Source of the DNA: Desulfovibrio sp. Marseille-P6017
Lineage (GTDB): Bacteria > Bacillota_A > Clostridia > Peptostreptococcales > Peptostreptococcaceae
Length of the DNA stretch: 64,000 nucleotides
Direction of reading: 5' to 3'
Assembly (NCBI GenBank): GCA_900604495.1
Contig: UWOR01000013.1
Coordinates: forward strand, 1 to 64,000
Positions 30,567 to 39,752 of this stretch are shown here, one piece after another; the stretch's first letter is position 1; every line of letters starts with the position of its first letter. Position numbers and translations under genes: made by a program. The notes beneath the pieces are model-generated. The model had not been told where the DNA came from. It worked only from the letters and a program-made list of their open reading frames with translations, and searched no databases.

Positions 30567-32468
30567 TTATTGTTTAGCTAAGATATCTTCTAATTCTCCT
30601 ACTAAGTCATCAAATCTTTTAATAGTACTTTGTATTGGTTTTGTACTAGTTAAATTTACTCCACTATCTTTTAATATGTTTATAGGATAGTCTGAACTTC
30701 CTCTCTTTAAGAAATACATATAGTTTTCAGCTCCATTTTCATTTAAAATGGATTGAGCAAATGTAACACCTGCACAACATCCTGTTGCATACTTATATAC
30801 ATAAAAACTATTATAAAAATGTGGTATTCTAGACCATCCAACCATAGATAGCGGATCTACCTCATAACTATTTCCATAGTATTTTTTAAGAAGTTGTCCC
30901 CATATATCGTTTAATACTAAAGCATTTACACTTTTATTATCTTCTACCATTTCATGTATAGTCTTTTCAAATTCGGCATACATAGTTTGAGTATATAAAG
31001 TGTTCTTTATCAAATCTAAGTATTCTGAAATATAATAAGCTTTTTCTTTATCATCTCTTGCACCTTTTATTAATCCCTCATAAAGTAATGCTTCATTTGT
31101 AGTTGAGGCCACCTCATGGGTAAATATAGATGGACTTGAGTTAAAGTAATTTTGATTTTTAGAGCTTAGATATTCATATATAGCATGTCCTAATTCATGA
31201 GATAATGTCGACACTGCTCCTAATGAGTTATTATAATTTAGTAAAACATAAGGATGATTGTCATATACAGATAAGCAATACCCTCCACTTACCTTGTTAT
31301 CATTAGAGTAAACATCTACCCATCTTTCATTAAATGCTTTGTATACTATATCAGCGTACTCCTCACCTAATGGTGACATTGCTGAATATACCATAGTTTG
31401 TGCTTTATCATAAGTTATATTACCATCTACAGGCTCTACTATAGGAACAAACATATCATAATAGTATACCTTATCTAGGTTTAATACTTTTTTTCTTAAG
31501 TCTATATACTTATGTAAACTCTTAGTATTTTTACTTACTGTATCTATTAAACTATCATATACCTTTGTATCTATATCATCTGACTTTAAATACATATCCA
31601 ATGATGATTTATATCCTCTTGCTGATGAATAAAAAATGTTTTTCTTAACTTGTCCTATTAGCAATGCTGATAGTGTATTTACATTATCATTATAAGGAAT
31701 AAACTCACTTTTATATGCAGACTTTCTTTCTTCTCTATTAATAGAACCTATTTCAGTTGCATATTGACCTGGAGTAAGATTAGTTTTTTTATCCATATTT
31801 TTGAAAAGCTCATACGCATTACCTGGTAAACTCGCAAGAGCAGATGCATTATTTAATAAATTTTCCTCTTTATCTTCTAAATAATGATCTTTATTTCTTC
31901 TAATATCATTTATATACATTCCATATTTTTTATTTATCTTATTATTCCTCATAAATTTATCATAATCTTTATCTGATAACTTTAATATTTCAAGCTCTAA
32001 ATCAGAGCATATAGATGAATATTCTTTATACGCTTTATTTACTTCTTCATTCATATCAAGATATTTATATGAGTTCTTATTAGTATCTTGTTTTAATTTA
32101 GGGTAAGCGCATAATTTATTTAATCTTATATCTAACTTTTCTTTTATATCTAAAGCAAAGGCTAGATGCGTTTCTGATTTCGTTACTTTGCCTATATAGT
32201 TTTTAAGTTCTTTTATATCTTTTCTAAAAGATTTTAACTCACTTTTCCACTGCTCATCGTTTTTGAATAATGATTCTAAATTCCATGTTACCTTTGTGTA
32301 ATCAATCTTAGTTTTATCTGATTCAGATTCATTATCTTTTTCATCTTTTGTATACATAACAGTAAGATAGTTATCTTCTTGTGATTGCGCGGCTTCACTA
32401 GTTATGAATACACTGGAAAAAATCATCAATAAAGACATTAAAATTATTTTTGTAAACTTTATCCCCAT
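30567..32468 (-). CDS. pepF: M3-family oligoendopeptidase F with signal peptide
   Basis: A zinc peptidase that cuts short peptides, ~633 residues. The N-terminus MGIKFTKIILMSLLMIFSSVFITSEAAQ is a signal peptide, or else a membrane anchor. The PepF helical domain follows from about residue 60, and HELGH with its downstream acidic partner region forms the M3 active site (~residues 385-420). The ATG at 32468 is preferred over an upstream GTG because AAAGGATGG lies before it. PepF is usually cytosolic, so an exported copy is unusual. The upstream DNA holds the DnaA-box cluster. Confidence 0.9.
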   Translation of the reverse strand: MGIKFTKIILMSLLMIFSSVFITSEAAQSQEDNYLTVMYTKDEKDNESESDKTKIDYTKVTWNLESLFKNDEQWKSELKSFRKDIKELKNYIGKVTKSETHLAFALDIKEKLDIRLNKLCAYPKLKQDTNKNSYKYLDMNEEVNKAYKEYSSICSDLELEILKLSDKDYDKFMRNNKINKKYGMYINDIRRNKDHYLEDKEENLLNNASALASLPGNAYELFKNMDKKTNLTPGQYATEIGSINREERKSAYKSEFIPYNDNVNTLSALLIGQVKKNIFYSSARGYKSSLDMYLKSDDIDTKVYDSLIDTVSKNTKSLHKYIDLRKKVLNLDKVYYYDMFVPIVEPVDGNITYDKAQTMVYSAMSPLGEEYADIVYKAFNERWVDVYSNDNKVSGGYCLSVYDNHPYVLLNYNNSLGAVSTLSHELGHAIYEYLSSKNQNYFNSSPSIFTHEVASTTNEALLYEGLIKGARDDKEKAYYISEYLDLIKNTLYTQTMYAEFEKTIHEMVEDNKSVNALVLNDIWGQLLKKYYGNSYEVDPLSMVGWSRIPHFYNSFYVYKYATGCCAGVTFAQSILNENGAENYMYFLKRGSSDYPINILKDSGVNLTSTKPIQSTIKRFDDLVGELEDILAKQ

Positions 32469-32553
32469 AAAAATCCATCCTTTCACTAAGTATACTTAAT
32501 ATTAGGATGGCTTCTTTTAGCTATATTATTCAAAGTTTACCATTTATTCAAAT

Positions 32554-32861
32554 TTATCTACAAAACTTATCCACATACTTATCAACATATTAACAGTTAA
32601 TGATTTATTCTATAAGTTAGTTATTTCAGTTATTTATACTTATAGTTAATTATTTTATTTATTCTTTTCTACTTATTTATTCACACTTTTTAAATATTTA
32701 TCAACAAATTACAACGAAAAATCGTGCAATTTTGTTGATAATTGTCCAAAATTCATAGTTAATGAAACTAAATATTTTTATTTTAATTTTGTTGAAGTTT
32801 GTCGAAGTTTGGAATTTCAACATTTATATATATTTACACTTACTTTTATAAGTTATCCACA
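32554..32861. promoter_or_regulatory. DnaA-box cluster (non-coding)
   Basis: The 437 bases between pepF and spoIIE have no gene. They hold three exact TTATNCACA boxes on the plus strand (32567-32575, 32677-32685, 32853-32861) and three TTATCAACA variants (32579-32587, 32698-32706, and 32733-32741 on the minus strand). A TTATCTACA lies at 32554-32562. Seven sites in ~310 bases is far above chance even in A+T-rich DNA. Known origin-proximal DnaA-box clusters in B. subtilis limit replication initiation. Confidence 0.65.
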
Positions 32862-32905
32862 TTTTATTAACATTTACTTAACTTAATATATTTTTACTTT
32901 AATTT

Positions 32906-35269
32906 CTACGAAATTACCCTTGTAACTAAAACTGTCATATCATCTTCCACTTCTCCTAACTGTAATTCTAACGCTCTATCTAATATTTTATTAGCTATTT
33001 CTTTTGGATTCGTAGAATCAATTTTTTGTAAGAAGTATATTAACCAGTTATCACCAAAATTATTACTCTTACCTGCATCAATAATTCCATCTGAAACCAT
33101 AATTATATAATCGCCATTATTAATTTTGGTTCTATGTCTATCCATTTTTACATCTGATAATATCCCTACAGGTAGAGATGAAGATGAAATTAAGTCAACA
33201 TCACCGTTATCTCGTTTTATATAAGAAGGGCAAGCTCCCATTTTTACAGTTTCCATTACACCTTTTTTCAAATCAATCATACCTAAATCTAAAGTTGAAA
33301 ACATCTCATCTGAAGATTTAAGTAATAGCATATTATTTATTGTATTTATTACTATTTCATTCTCAATTCTGGCTTCAATCATTTTTTCTAATATGTCTAT
33401 AGTAACCGATGATTCATCATATGCTCTCTTTCCTTTTCCCATACCATCACTAATAGCCATTATATATTTTCCATCACTAACTTCCATATATGTATAATTA
33501 TCACCAGAAAGAACATACCCATCTCTAGACATATATGCAACTTCAGTTATTGCTTTATAGACTTGAGCTTTAGTTAATTTAATTGTACAGTTTGAACCTA
33601 AAGTATGACATCCAACCTTTTGAATGGATAACTTCTCATCTAAACAATTTTCTACTATACTTTTTAGTTTTTTATCACAAAGATATCCATTACTACAAGT
33701 TCTTTTCTCTATAGTTATTTCAAAATCATCACCTTTAGTTAAATAATTTATTTTATTTATATCAATATTATTTCTTTCAAACTCATCACAAAGTCCTTTT
33801 TCTTTTTCTAAATCTATACTTATATTAGTTTCCAAATCCTTAGATAAATTCTCTATTGATTTTGATATATTCCTAATTTGATTAGCTATTAATTTTCTAC
33901 TTTCTGCAAACTTAGCATTCCAATCATAATCTAATGCAAATAATTTATAATAATAATTAGCAACTTTAGCTATTACTTCAGGTTTCATGCACTCTTTTCT
34001 AAATGCATCTGGTATAACTTGAGGTGTTGCCTCACCATAATCCTCTATATTTTCAATTAACCTATACATTAATTTATAAGTATGATTAAATCTAGTTTCC
34101 CAACACATTCTTTTCATACTACAGTTTGCACATTCATCATTATGTATCATATCTATTAAGTTAGTTATATCTTTTTCTTCTATAACTTTATCTCTTTCTC
34201 TTATCTTATCGAATGTATTAGCAAGCTCACTATAAGTCTTTTGAATATCCATAAGTCTACTATTAGTAAGTTTCTTACTTCTATTTATATAATCATAAAC
34301 TATTTCATTTGAACTTATATTACTTTTTACAAGCTTATCTATTTTATCAAAGAATGATTTCGGTAATAAAATTACTATTAGAGATGAAATTAATATGTCT
34401 CTTATTTCCATGATATTTGAACTTATTCCAGAAGTATAAGAGTACATAATTATCCAACTTAATATATATCCTAAAATACAAAAATATTTATTTAACCTAG
34501 TAAAAGCTCCTCCTACTAATCCTGCAAAAGAATATATCCCCATGTATACTGCTGAGGTTATATTATTTATTATAAAAGCAACTCCTACTACTACCCCACT
34601 AGTAGCACCCATAGCTGATCCTCCAACTATAGCTGCTATTAAAATTAACATGGTAGAAAGAACTGATCTAATTGATACACCGAATGCTGATATACTACCA
34701 ATCCCCATTATACTAAATGTGACTAATAGACTTATAGATATTGCTTCCTCAAGTCTCACGGACGCCCGATTATTACAATTAATAATAAGAGAAACACCAA
34801 ATGTAAATGTATATATAAAAATAAATAATAGAACAGCTTCCATACCTATTAGCAACAAGTCATAAATATATTTGCTACCGATTAAAGCTTGTCCAATAGA
34901 AGTTGCTAGAAGTATAAACATTCCTACTATGCTTACTTTTAAAATAGACGGAACTTTTTTTAACTGGCTACTTATAAGTAACACCGTTACTAAGGCAATC
35001 GAATATTTAAATATACTTCCTGTATCATTTCCTGATGATATTATTCCTAATAATGTAGACACAAAAACTGGATATTTATATCTATCAAACTTACTTATAC
35101 ATATGAAAAATGCTAAACCTAAAGGAGCTATCGAATCGATTAATATCGAACGACTTAGTAAAAACCCCATTATTATAAATACAATTGTATTAGCATCAAC
35201 GAATCTACTTATTCCTAGATTATTCAAACTCATATGTTTTCGCTTTAAAGAACTTAAAGTTTTTTCCAT
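32906..35269 (-). CDS. spoIIE: stage II sporulation protein E
   Basis: A membrane PP2C phosphatase that dephosphorylates SpoIIAA and so releases SigF in the forespore. It is 787 residues with about ten N-terminal transmembrane segments (~20-300), a central helical region with FtsZ-binding character (~320-560) and a C-terminal PP2C domain whose metal-binding motifs AISDGMGKG and VSDGIID are intact. The ATG has GAGGAGG upstream, inside the hairpin described separately. It sits at the end of the yab-divIC block, as in Bacillus, where yabR lies in place of ppx. Confidence 0.96.
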   Translation of the reverse strand: MEKTLSSLKRKHMSLNNLGISRFVDANTIVFIIMGFLLSRSILIDSIAPLGLAFFICISKFDRYKYPVFVSTLLGIISSGNDTGSIFKYSIALVTVLLISSQLKKVPSILKVSIVGMFILLATSIGQALIGSKYIYDLLLIGMEAVLLFIFIYTFTFGVSLIINCNNRASVRLEEAISISLLVTFSIMGIGSISAFGVSIRSVLSTMLILIAAIVGGSAMGATSGVVVGVAFIINNITSAVYMGIYSFAGLVGGAFTRLNKYFCILGYILSWIIMYSYTSGISSNIMEIRDILISSLIVILLPKSFFDKIDKLVKSNISSNEIVYDYINRSKKLTNSRLMDIQKTYSELANTFDKIRERDKVIEEKDITNLIDMIHNDECANCSMKRMCWETRFNHTYKLMYRLIENIEDYGEATPQVIPDAFRKECMKPEVIAKVANYYYKLFALDYDWNAKFAESRKLIANQIRNISKSIENLSKDLETNISIDLEKEKGLCDEFERNNIDINKINYLTKGDDFEITIEKRTCSNGYLCDKKLKSIVENCLDEKLSIQKVGCHTLGSNCTIKLTKAQVYKAITEVAYMSRDGYVLSGDNYTYMEVSDGKYIMAISDGMGKGKRAYDESSVTIDILEKMIEARIENEIVINTINNMLLLKSSDEMFSTLDLGMIDLKKGVMETVKMGACPSYIKRDNGDVDLISSSSLPVGILSDVKMDRHRTKINNGDYIIMVSDGIIDAGKSNNFGDNWLIYFLQKIDSTNPKEIANKILDRALELQLGEVEDDMTVLVTRVIS

Positions 35270-35272
35270 AAC

Positions 35273-35321
35273 AAAACCTCCTCATTTGTTTATACAAGAA
35301 ATTGTAACAAAGAGGAGTTTT
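35273..35321 (-). promoter_or_regulatory. long hairpin covering the spoIIE ribosome binding site
   Basis: On the minus-strand transcript AAAACTCCTCTTTGT pairs with ACAAATGAGGAGGTTTT, with two single-base bulges. The inner TACAA / TTGTA extends it to a TTTC loop. The 3' arm contains the spoIIE Shine-Dalgarno GAGGAGG, and TTTTGTT follows. It could therefore block translation start, act as the ppx terminator, or both. Confidence 0.7.
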
Positions 35322-35358
35322 CTTTTTTGTCATATTAAGTTATCAGTCAATGAAAAAA

Positions 35359-36279
35359 TTAAGACATCTTTTTTGATTTTAGACATATTAGGCCTTCCAA
35401 ATTATCGTATTCACTTACCATAATCTCACTTAATTCTAATTTTTTCATTATTATATGTAAAATTTCTACACCTGCTGTTATAATATCAGCACGCTTACTT
35501 TGTAGCCCTTTTAAAGTTTTTTTATCATTTAATGTCATCTTTTTTAATTTTTGTAGAATATTTTCTATATCATTAATATTCACTATACTATTATGTATTT
35601 TTTCCATAGAATACACTTCTAATTCTTGATTCATAGCAGATAAAGATGTTATTGTTCCACCAATACCAACAAGCTTATTTATATCTTTAGATTTTAGAAT
35701 ACTTATAGTTCCGTTAATTTCTTTTTCAATAAACTCAATCATCATATCATATTCATAATCATCAATTACATCTGTTGTTAAAAACTTCTCAGTCATTCTT
35801 AGTGCTCCTACATTTTCACTTTTTGCAAAATCAATACCATTATCATTTCCAAGAATAAATTCTGTAGATCCTCCACCTATATCAATAACTAATGTATTAT
35901 TCTCTGCATTTGCTCCCTTAATAACTCCCAAGAATCCTAAATTAGATTCCTCATTCCCACTTATAATCTCAACATCTACCCCAGCTTCTACTTTTGCTCT
36001 TTTTATAAAGTCATCACTATTTTTGCTATCTCTAAGAGCTGATGTTCCTATACAATAAATATGTTCACACAATTCTTCATCACTTATACTCTTAAATTCT
36101 TTCAAAGCATCTATATTTCTTTTCATTGCCTCTTCAGTAATAAATCCATTTTCATCAACACCCTTTCCTATTCTTGTAGTATTAACGAACTTCTTTCTAT
36201 TAAAAAGTTCTCCATCTATATAATCACAAACTAAAAGTCTCATAGAATTAGTTCCAATATCAATAGCTGATAATCTCAT
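35359..36279 (-). CDS. ppx: Ppx/GppA-family phosphatase
   Basis: An exopolyphosphatase or guanosine pentaphosphatase-type hydrolase, 306 residues: the short form with the ASKHA fold only, no C-terminal HD domain. Motifs: AIDIGTNSMRLLV (phosphate 1) and VIDIGGGSTEFILG (phosphate 2). The catalytic glutamate is expected in the region before VIDIGGG. It could set polyP or (p)ppGpp levels, so it fits next to spoIIE. Its substrate cannot be decided by eye. Confidence 0.9.
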   Translation of the reverse strand: MRLSAIDIGTNSMRLLVCDYIDGELFNRKKFVNTTRIGKGVDENGFITEEAMKRNIDALKEFKSISDEELCEHIYCIGTSALRDSKNSDDFIKRAKVEAGVDVEIISGNEESNLGFLGVIKGANAENNTLVIDIGGGSTEFILGNDNGIDFAKSENVGALRMTEKFLTTDVIDDYEYDMMIEFIEKEINGTISILKSKDINKLVGIGGTITSLSAMNQELEVYSMEKIHNSIVNINDIENILQKLKKMTLNDKKTLKGLQSKRADIITAGVEILHIIMKKLELSEIMVSEYDNLEGLICLKSKKMS

Positions 36280-36373
36280 AAAATCCCTAACCTCCTAAAA
36301 TATATTCTAAATATAAAGATATTATTCCATACTTATCGTATATATTATACACTCTATAGTAACCTATAAACAT

Positions 36374-36415
36374 ATAAAAATAGACTGATGATAAATTTCT
36401 ATTTATCATCAGTCT
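36374..36415 (-). terminator. terminator overlapping the divIC 3' end
   Basis: The stem AGACTGATGATAAAT / ATTTATCATCAGTCT (about 15 bp, with a short loop). On the minus strand it is followed by ATTTTTAT. It includes the divIC stop codon, so ppx probably has a separate promoter. Confidence 0.85.
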
Positions 36416-36698
36416 CAGCTTCTGTCATGTATACAATTTCATTAGGCTTAACCATGTTTAATCTTCTTCTTGCTACATCTTCTAAATCACTTTCATCTTG
36501 ACTAGATGAGATTGCTTTAAGATTATTAATTTCTCTATCAGAATCTTCTAACTTTTTATTAAGAGTTGATATTTTTAAGCTATACTCCTTATATTTTACA
36601 AGTTGAAATCCAAATCCACCTATCATTGTAAGACCTATAAATCCTAAAAATATACATAATCCTAAGTATTGTCCAGAAAATCTCTTTTGTATTTTCAT
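36399..36698 (-). CDS. divIC: septum formation initiator (DivIC/FtsB-like)
   Basis: A 99-residue bitopic membrane protein of the divisome. One transmembrane helix (~15-35) is followed by a leucine-zipper-like coiled coil (~40-75). The C-terminal motif RRRLNMVKPNEIVYM is typical. It comes 4 bases after yabQ in the conserved yab-divIC order. Confidence 0.9.
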   Translation of the reverse strand: MKIQKRFSGQYLGLCIFLGFIGLTMIGGFGFQLVKYKEYSLKISTLNKKLEDSDREINNLKAISSSQDESDLEDVARRRLNMVKPNEIVYMTEAETDDK

Positions 36699-36702
36699 AT
36701 CC

Positions 36703-37197
36703 TTACACCCTTTTTTTCTTCTTTAATCTACCTACAGACTTTCTCTTTACAAATTTTCTAGTAGCTAAAAACATATTAGGTATATAAAATATGATATCAA
36801 ATAATAGATGTACTGAATAGATTATAACGTAATACAAATTACTCAATATATCGACTATGTAATGCACTGTTTTTTTGATTAAATTTGTTATAAAATATAT
36901 TACCTTATTTAATCCTGTTAAAATAAACTTACTTATAGTTCCATAGTATATAAAAAAACCTATAAATAAGGCTACAATATGATAATATCTTAAATCAAAA
37001 TTTTCTACAGCATTTATTGTTATAAATGTTAGCATTGTAACAATAAGCCAAAATAAAGTATCAAAAAACAAGGATAGAGTTCTTACTATTTTAAAATTAT
37101 GTCTAAGGCTTCTATAAATATCGAATAATATTCCTACGACAATTCCACCGTAAATGGTTGCGTAAAAGGCGCTTACATCTTGTGTGAAAGGTAACAT
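36703..37197 (-). CDS. yabQ: spore cortex biosynthesis protein YabQ
   Basis: A 164-residue membrane protein needed for cortex formation in Bacillus. It has ~4-5 transmembrane segments and a very basic tail (KFVKRKSVGRLKKKKRV). It starts directly after the yabP stop. The family is recognised by its context (yabP before, divIC after) and its opening FTQDVSAFYATIYGGIVVGILFDIYR. Confidence 0.88.
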   Translation of the reverse strand: MLPFTQDVSAFYATIYGGIVVGILFDIYRSLRHNFKIVRTLSLFFDTLFWLIVTMLTFITINAVENFDLRYYHIVALFIGFFIYYGTISKFILTGLNKVIYFITNLIKKTVHYIVDILSNLYYVIIYSVHLLFDIIFYIPNMFLATRKFVKRKSVGRLKKKKRV

Positions 37198-37452
37198 CTA
37201 TTTAAATACCTTCTTAAATATATTTTCTTGAGGTTTTTTAGGTTTTGCATATACTATTGAATTTATAGTTCCATCAATACTTATTATACTTTCCTCTAAG
37301 TTTAACTTACTCATATCCAGTTCTTCGCCTTCTATAACCATCTCACCAGCAGAAGTCTTTATTTCTACTTTCTTGTCATTAAAAGAGTATATATGCTCTA
37401 CCCCAGAAATAACTAAATTACTTCTATCTTTCAAGCTTATACTATGTTCCAT
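37198..37452 (-). CDS. yabP: sporulation protein YabP
   Basis: An 84-residue protein of the YabP/YqfC family, which acts in spore coat or cortex assembly. The pattern ISLKDRSNLVISGVEHIYSFNDKKVEIKT is the family's beta-sandwich core. The ATG at 37452 is chosen for GGGGGGATAAT just upstream; an earlier ATG eight codons up lacks such a site. It abuts yabQ. Confidence 0.9.
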   Translation of the reverse strand: MEHSISLKDRSNLVISGVEHIYSFNDKKVEIKTSAGEMVIEGEELDMSKLNLEESIISIDGTINSIVYAKPKKPQENIFKKVFK

Positions 37453-37513
37453 ATTATCCCCCCAGTAATATTTCAATTCATACTACTATAAATATACTTA
37501 AGGGGATGAGATT

Positions 37514-37756
37514 TTATTCTATTATATCGTACATTTCTTTAGCATCATTTTTTAAAACATGCTCTTTAATCTCATTTATCTTAAATTTCATTTTCTTTTC
37601 ACCGAATTGTATTTCTAATATATCACCTATATTAACTTCTGAAGAAGATTTTGCAGATTTTCCATTTATAGTTACGATACCTTTATCACAAGCTTCCTTT
37701 GCAACAGTTCTTCTTTTTATTATTCTAGATACCTTTAAGTATTTATCTAATCTCAT
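37514..37756 (-). CDS. rqcP: S4-domain RNA-binding protein (YabO/RqcP)
   Basis: An 80-residue protein with an S4 domain (MRLDKYLKVSRIIKRRTVAKEACDKGIVTINGK in part). In B. subtilis the same gene (yabO, now rqcP) helps in ribosome-associated quality control and alanine-tailing. It is the usual length. It sits between hup and yabP, as in Bacillus, where yabO follows yabN. Confidence 0.93.
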   Translation of the reverse strand: MRLDKYLKVSRIIKRRTVAKEACDKGIVTINGKSAKSSSEVNIGDILEIQFGEKKMKFKINEIKEHVLKNDAKEMYDIIE

Positions 37757-37803
37757 ATTATACCTCCTTTGTTTCTAACCTTCTGAAACGATTTATATTT
37801 ATT

Positions 37804-37840
37804 TTAAAAAATGCCTACAGTTATATAACTATAGGCACCT
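37804..37840 (-). terminator. terminator of hup
   Basis: The stem GTGCCTATAGTTA / TAACTGTAGGCA with one mismatch. On the minus strand it is followed by TTTTTTAAAA. The downstream yabO unit must then have its own promoter. Confidence 0.85.
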
Positions 37841-37869
37841 TCTATGTAATTCATATTTCTATGTATTTA

Positions 37870-38148
37870 TTACTTGTTTATAACTTCTTTTAAAGATTTT
37901 CCAGCTTTGAATACTGGAGCTTTAGAAGCTGGTATTTCTATAACTTCTTCTGGGTTTCTTGGGTTTCTACCTTGTCTAGCAGCTCTTTCTCTAGTTTCGA
38001 AAGTACCAAATCCTACTAATTGAACTTTGTCACCTTCAACTAAAGCTTCTTCTACTGATTGCATAAATGCGTTTAATGCAGCTTCTGCTTCTTTCTTAGT
38101 TAATTCACTTTTTTCTGCCATTTTTGTTACTAATTCAGCTTTGTTCAC
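37870..38148 (-). CDS. hup: HU-family DNA-binding protein
   Basis: A histone-like nucleoid protein, 92 residues. The beta-arm signature GFGTFETRERAARQGRNP is complete and the pair of N-terminal helices is normal. The start is a GTG with AGGAGGTAAG upstream. It lies between yabN and yabO. Confidence 0.97.
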   Translation of the reverse strand: MNKAELVTKMAEKSELTKKEAEAALNAFMQSVEEALVEGDKVQLVGFGTFETRERAARQGRNPRNPEEVIEIPASKAPVFKAGKSLKEVINK

Positions 38149-38237
38149 GGTTCTTACCTCCTAAAATGTTTATAATATAGAATATTTATTATTATATTTT
38201 TACTATTCTATATATTTGGCGATTTTCCTTCTTTAAA

Positions 38238-39686
38238 CTACTGTAATTTAGCTTTTTCCCAAAGTTTATCCATTTCTTCTAGTGTCATATCCTCTAGATT
38301 TTTATCTAAATTTATTGCACTATCTTCAATGAATTTAAATCTCTTTATAAATTTATTATTCGTAAGATTCAAAGACTCTTCTGGATCTACCTTTAAAAAT
38401 CTTGCTAAGTTTACAATAGAGAACAGCAAATCTCCTAGTTCTTCCTTTATGTATTTTATATTTCCTTCTTTACATTCGTCAAGTAATTCTTTATATTCTT
38501 CTTCAATTTTTTTATATACATTGCTTATATCATCCCAATCAAAGCCTACAAGTGCCGCTTTTTTTTGTATTTTTTCAGCTTTTATAAGTGCTGGAAGATG
38601 ATTTGGAATTCTAGATAAACCTTCAGTTACTGTCGATTCGCCTTTTTCTTTCTTTTTCAAATCTTCCCAAGTTTTATCAAAATTATTCATATCTACTTCA
38701 ATATTTTTAAAAACATGTGGATGTCTATATATAAGCTTATTACATATACCATTTACTACTTCTGATAGATCAAAGAATCCAGTTTCTTTACCTATTTGAC
38801 AATGGAAAATAACTTGTAGAAGAATGTCTCCTAATTCTTCAATAATTTCATCTATATTATCATTATCTATAGCTTGACAAAGTTCATAAGCTTCTTCAAT
38901 GATATATTTTTTTAAAGTTTCATGATTTTGTTTCTTATCCCAATCACAACCATTAGGACCTCTAAGTTCTGACATTATTTCTTCTAAATCATGTACTGTA
39001 TTATACATTTTTTTAGAACTTTTCGGTATGTATACACTAGTTAAGTAGTTAAATAAATTATCTCCTCTGTCTAATTCATGTAATGGTACATACTTCTTAC
39101 TCTCTAGAGTCTTAACACCTGCGCCATTTACTATACATACTTCTTGATCATAATCATAACATTCCATTAATCTCAACTTAACATTAGATGCTATAAATTG
39201 ATCATAGACTTGAGTTATTATCATACTCGTATTTGTATCAATATATGAATTTTCTATTTCAAAAGCATCTACTAACTTAAATCCATCAGCTGGATCTATT
39301 GCTAAGTAATTAAACATTGCATCTACAAAACTCATAGAAGCTATTACTTCAACTTCTATATTTTTTATCTTTGCAATTTCTTCTATTTGACTCACTGTTC
39401 TTTCTGCAACTCTTGGATGACCTGGCACTGCATATACTAAGTCACCTTCGTTAGATTTTTCTATAATAAACTCTGCAATTTCTCTATATACATTTTCAAA
39501 ATTATCTTCATTTTCATAAAAATAATCTAAGTTGGTATATGTTATATTTTCTTTTAGTTTATCTACAGTTGGATGTTTTTCAGTTCTTAGATAAATTCTA
39601 GAACTTGATTTTAAAATATCTAATGCACCTTGGCTGATAAGAGATATATCTCCTGGTCCAAGCCCTACGATACTTATCTTGCCCAT
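38238..39686 (-). CDS. mazG: YabN: SAM-methylase-like / MazG NTP pyrophosphohydrolase fusion
   Basis: A 482-residue two-domain protein. The N-terminal tetrapyrrole-methylase-like domain (1-~220, starting GKISIVGLGPGDISL) is followed by the MazG domain (~230-482) with EEAYELCQAIDNDN and two EExxE-type metal sites (EELGDILLQV, EELGDLLFSIVN). MazG hydrolyses non-canonical nucleoside triphosphates. The fusion is the normal Bacillus YabN form. Confidence 0.94.
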   Translation of the reverse strand: MGKISIVGLGPGDISLISQGALDILKSSSRIYLRTEKHPTVDKLKENITYTNLDYFYENEDNFENVYREIAEFIIEKSNEGDLVYAVPGHPRVAERTVSQIEEIAKIKNIEVEVIASMSFVDAMFNYLAIDPADGFKLVDAFEIENSYIDTNTSMIITQVYDQFIASNVKLRLMECYDYDQEVCIVNGAGVKTLESKKYVPLHELDRGDNLFNYLTSVYIPKSSKKMYNTVHDLEEIMSELRGPNGCDWDKKQNHETLKKYIIEEAYELCQAIDNDNIDEIIEELGDILLQVIFHCQIGKETGFFDLSEVVNGICNKLIYRHPHVFKNIEVDMNNFDKTWEDLKKKEKGESTVTEGLSRIPNHLPALIKAEKIQKKAALVGFDWDDISNVYKKIEEEYKELLDECKEGNIKYIKEELGDLLFSIVNLARFLKVDPEESLNLTNNKFIKRFKFIEDSAINLDKNLEDMTLEEMDKLWEKAKLQ

Positions 39687-39752
39687 AATACCACTCCTAT
39701 AGCACTTTTTATGTTTTAAGTATTTCCTTGTATTTTCAGATCTATACTTTTA

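Noticed and set aside
32469..32905. Chromosome origin (oriC) at the DnaA-box cluster
   Set aside because: No dnaA, dnaN, rpmH or gidA next to it, and the genes on both sides are ordinary. A DnaA-titration cluster fits better.
34542..35423. Plus-strand frames opposite spoIIE
   Set aside because: Antisense shadows of the spoIIE membrane region. No start signals and no known domain.
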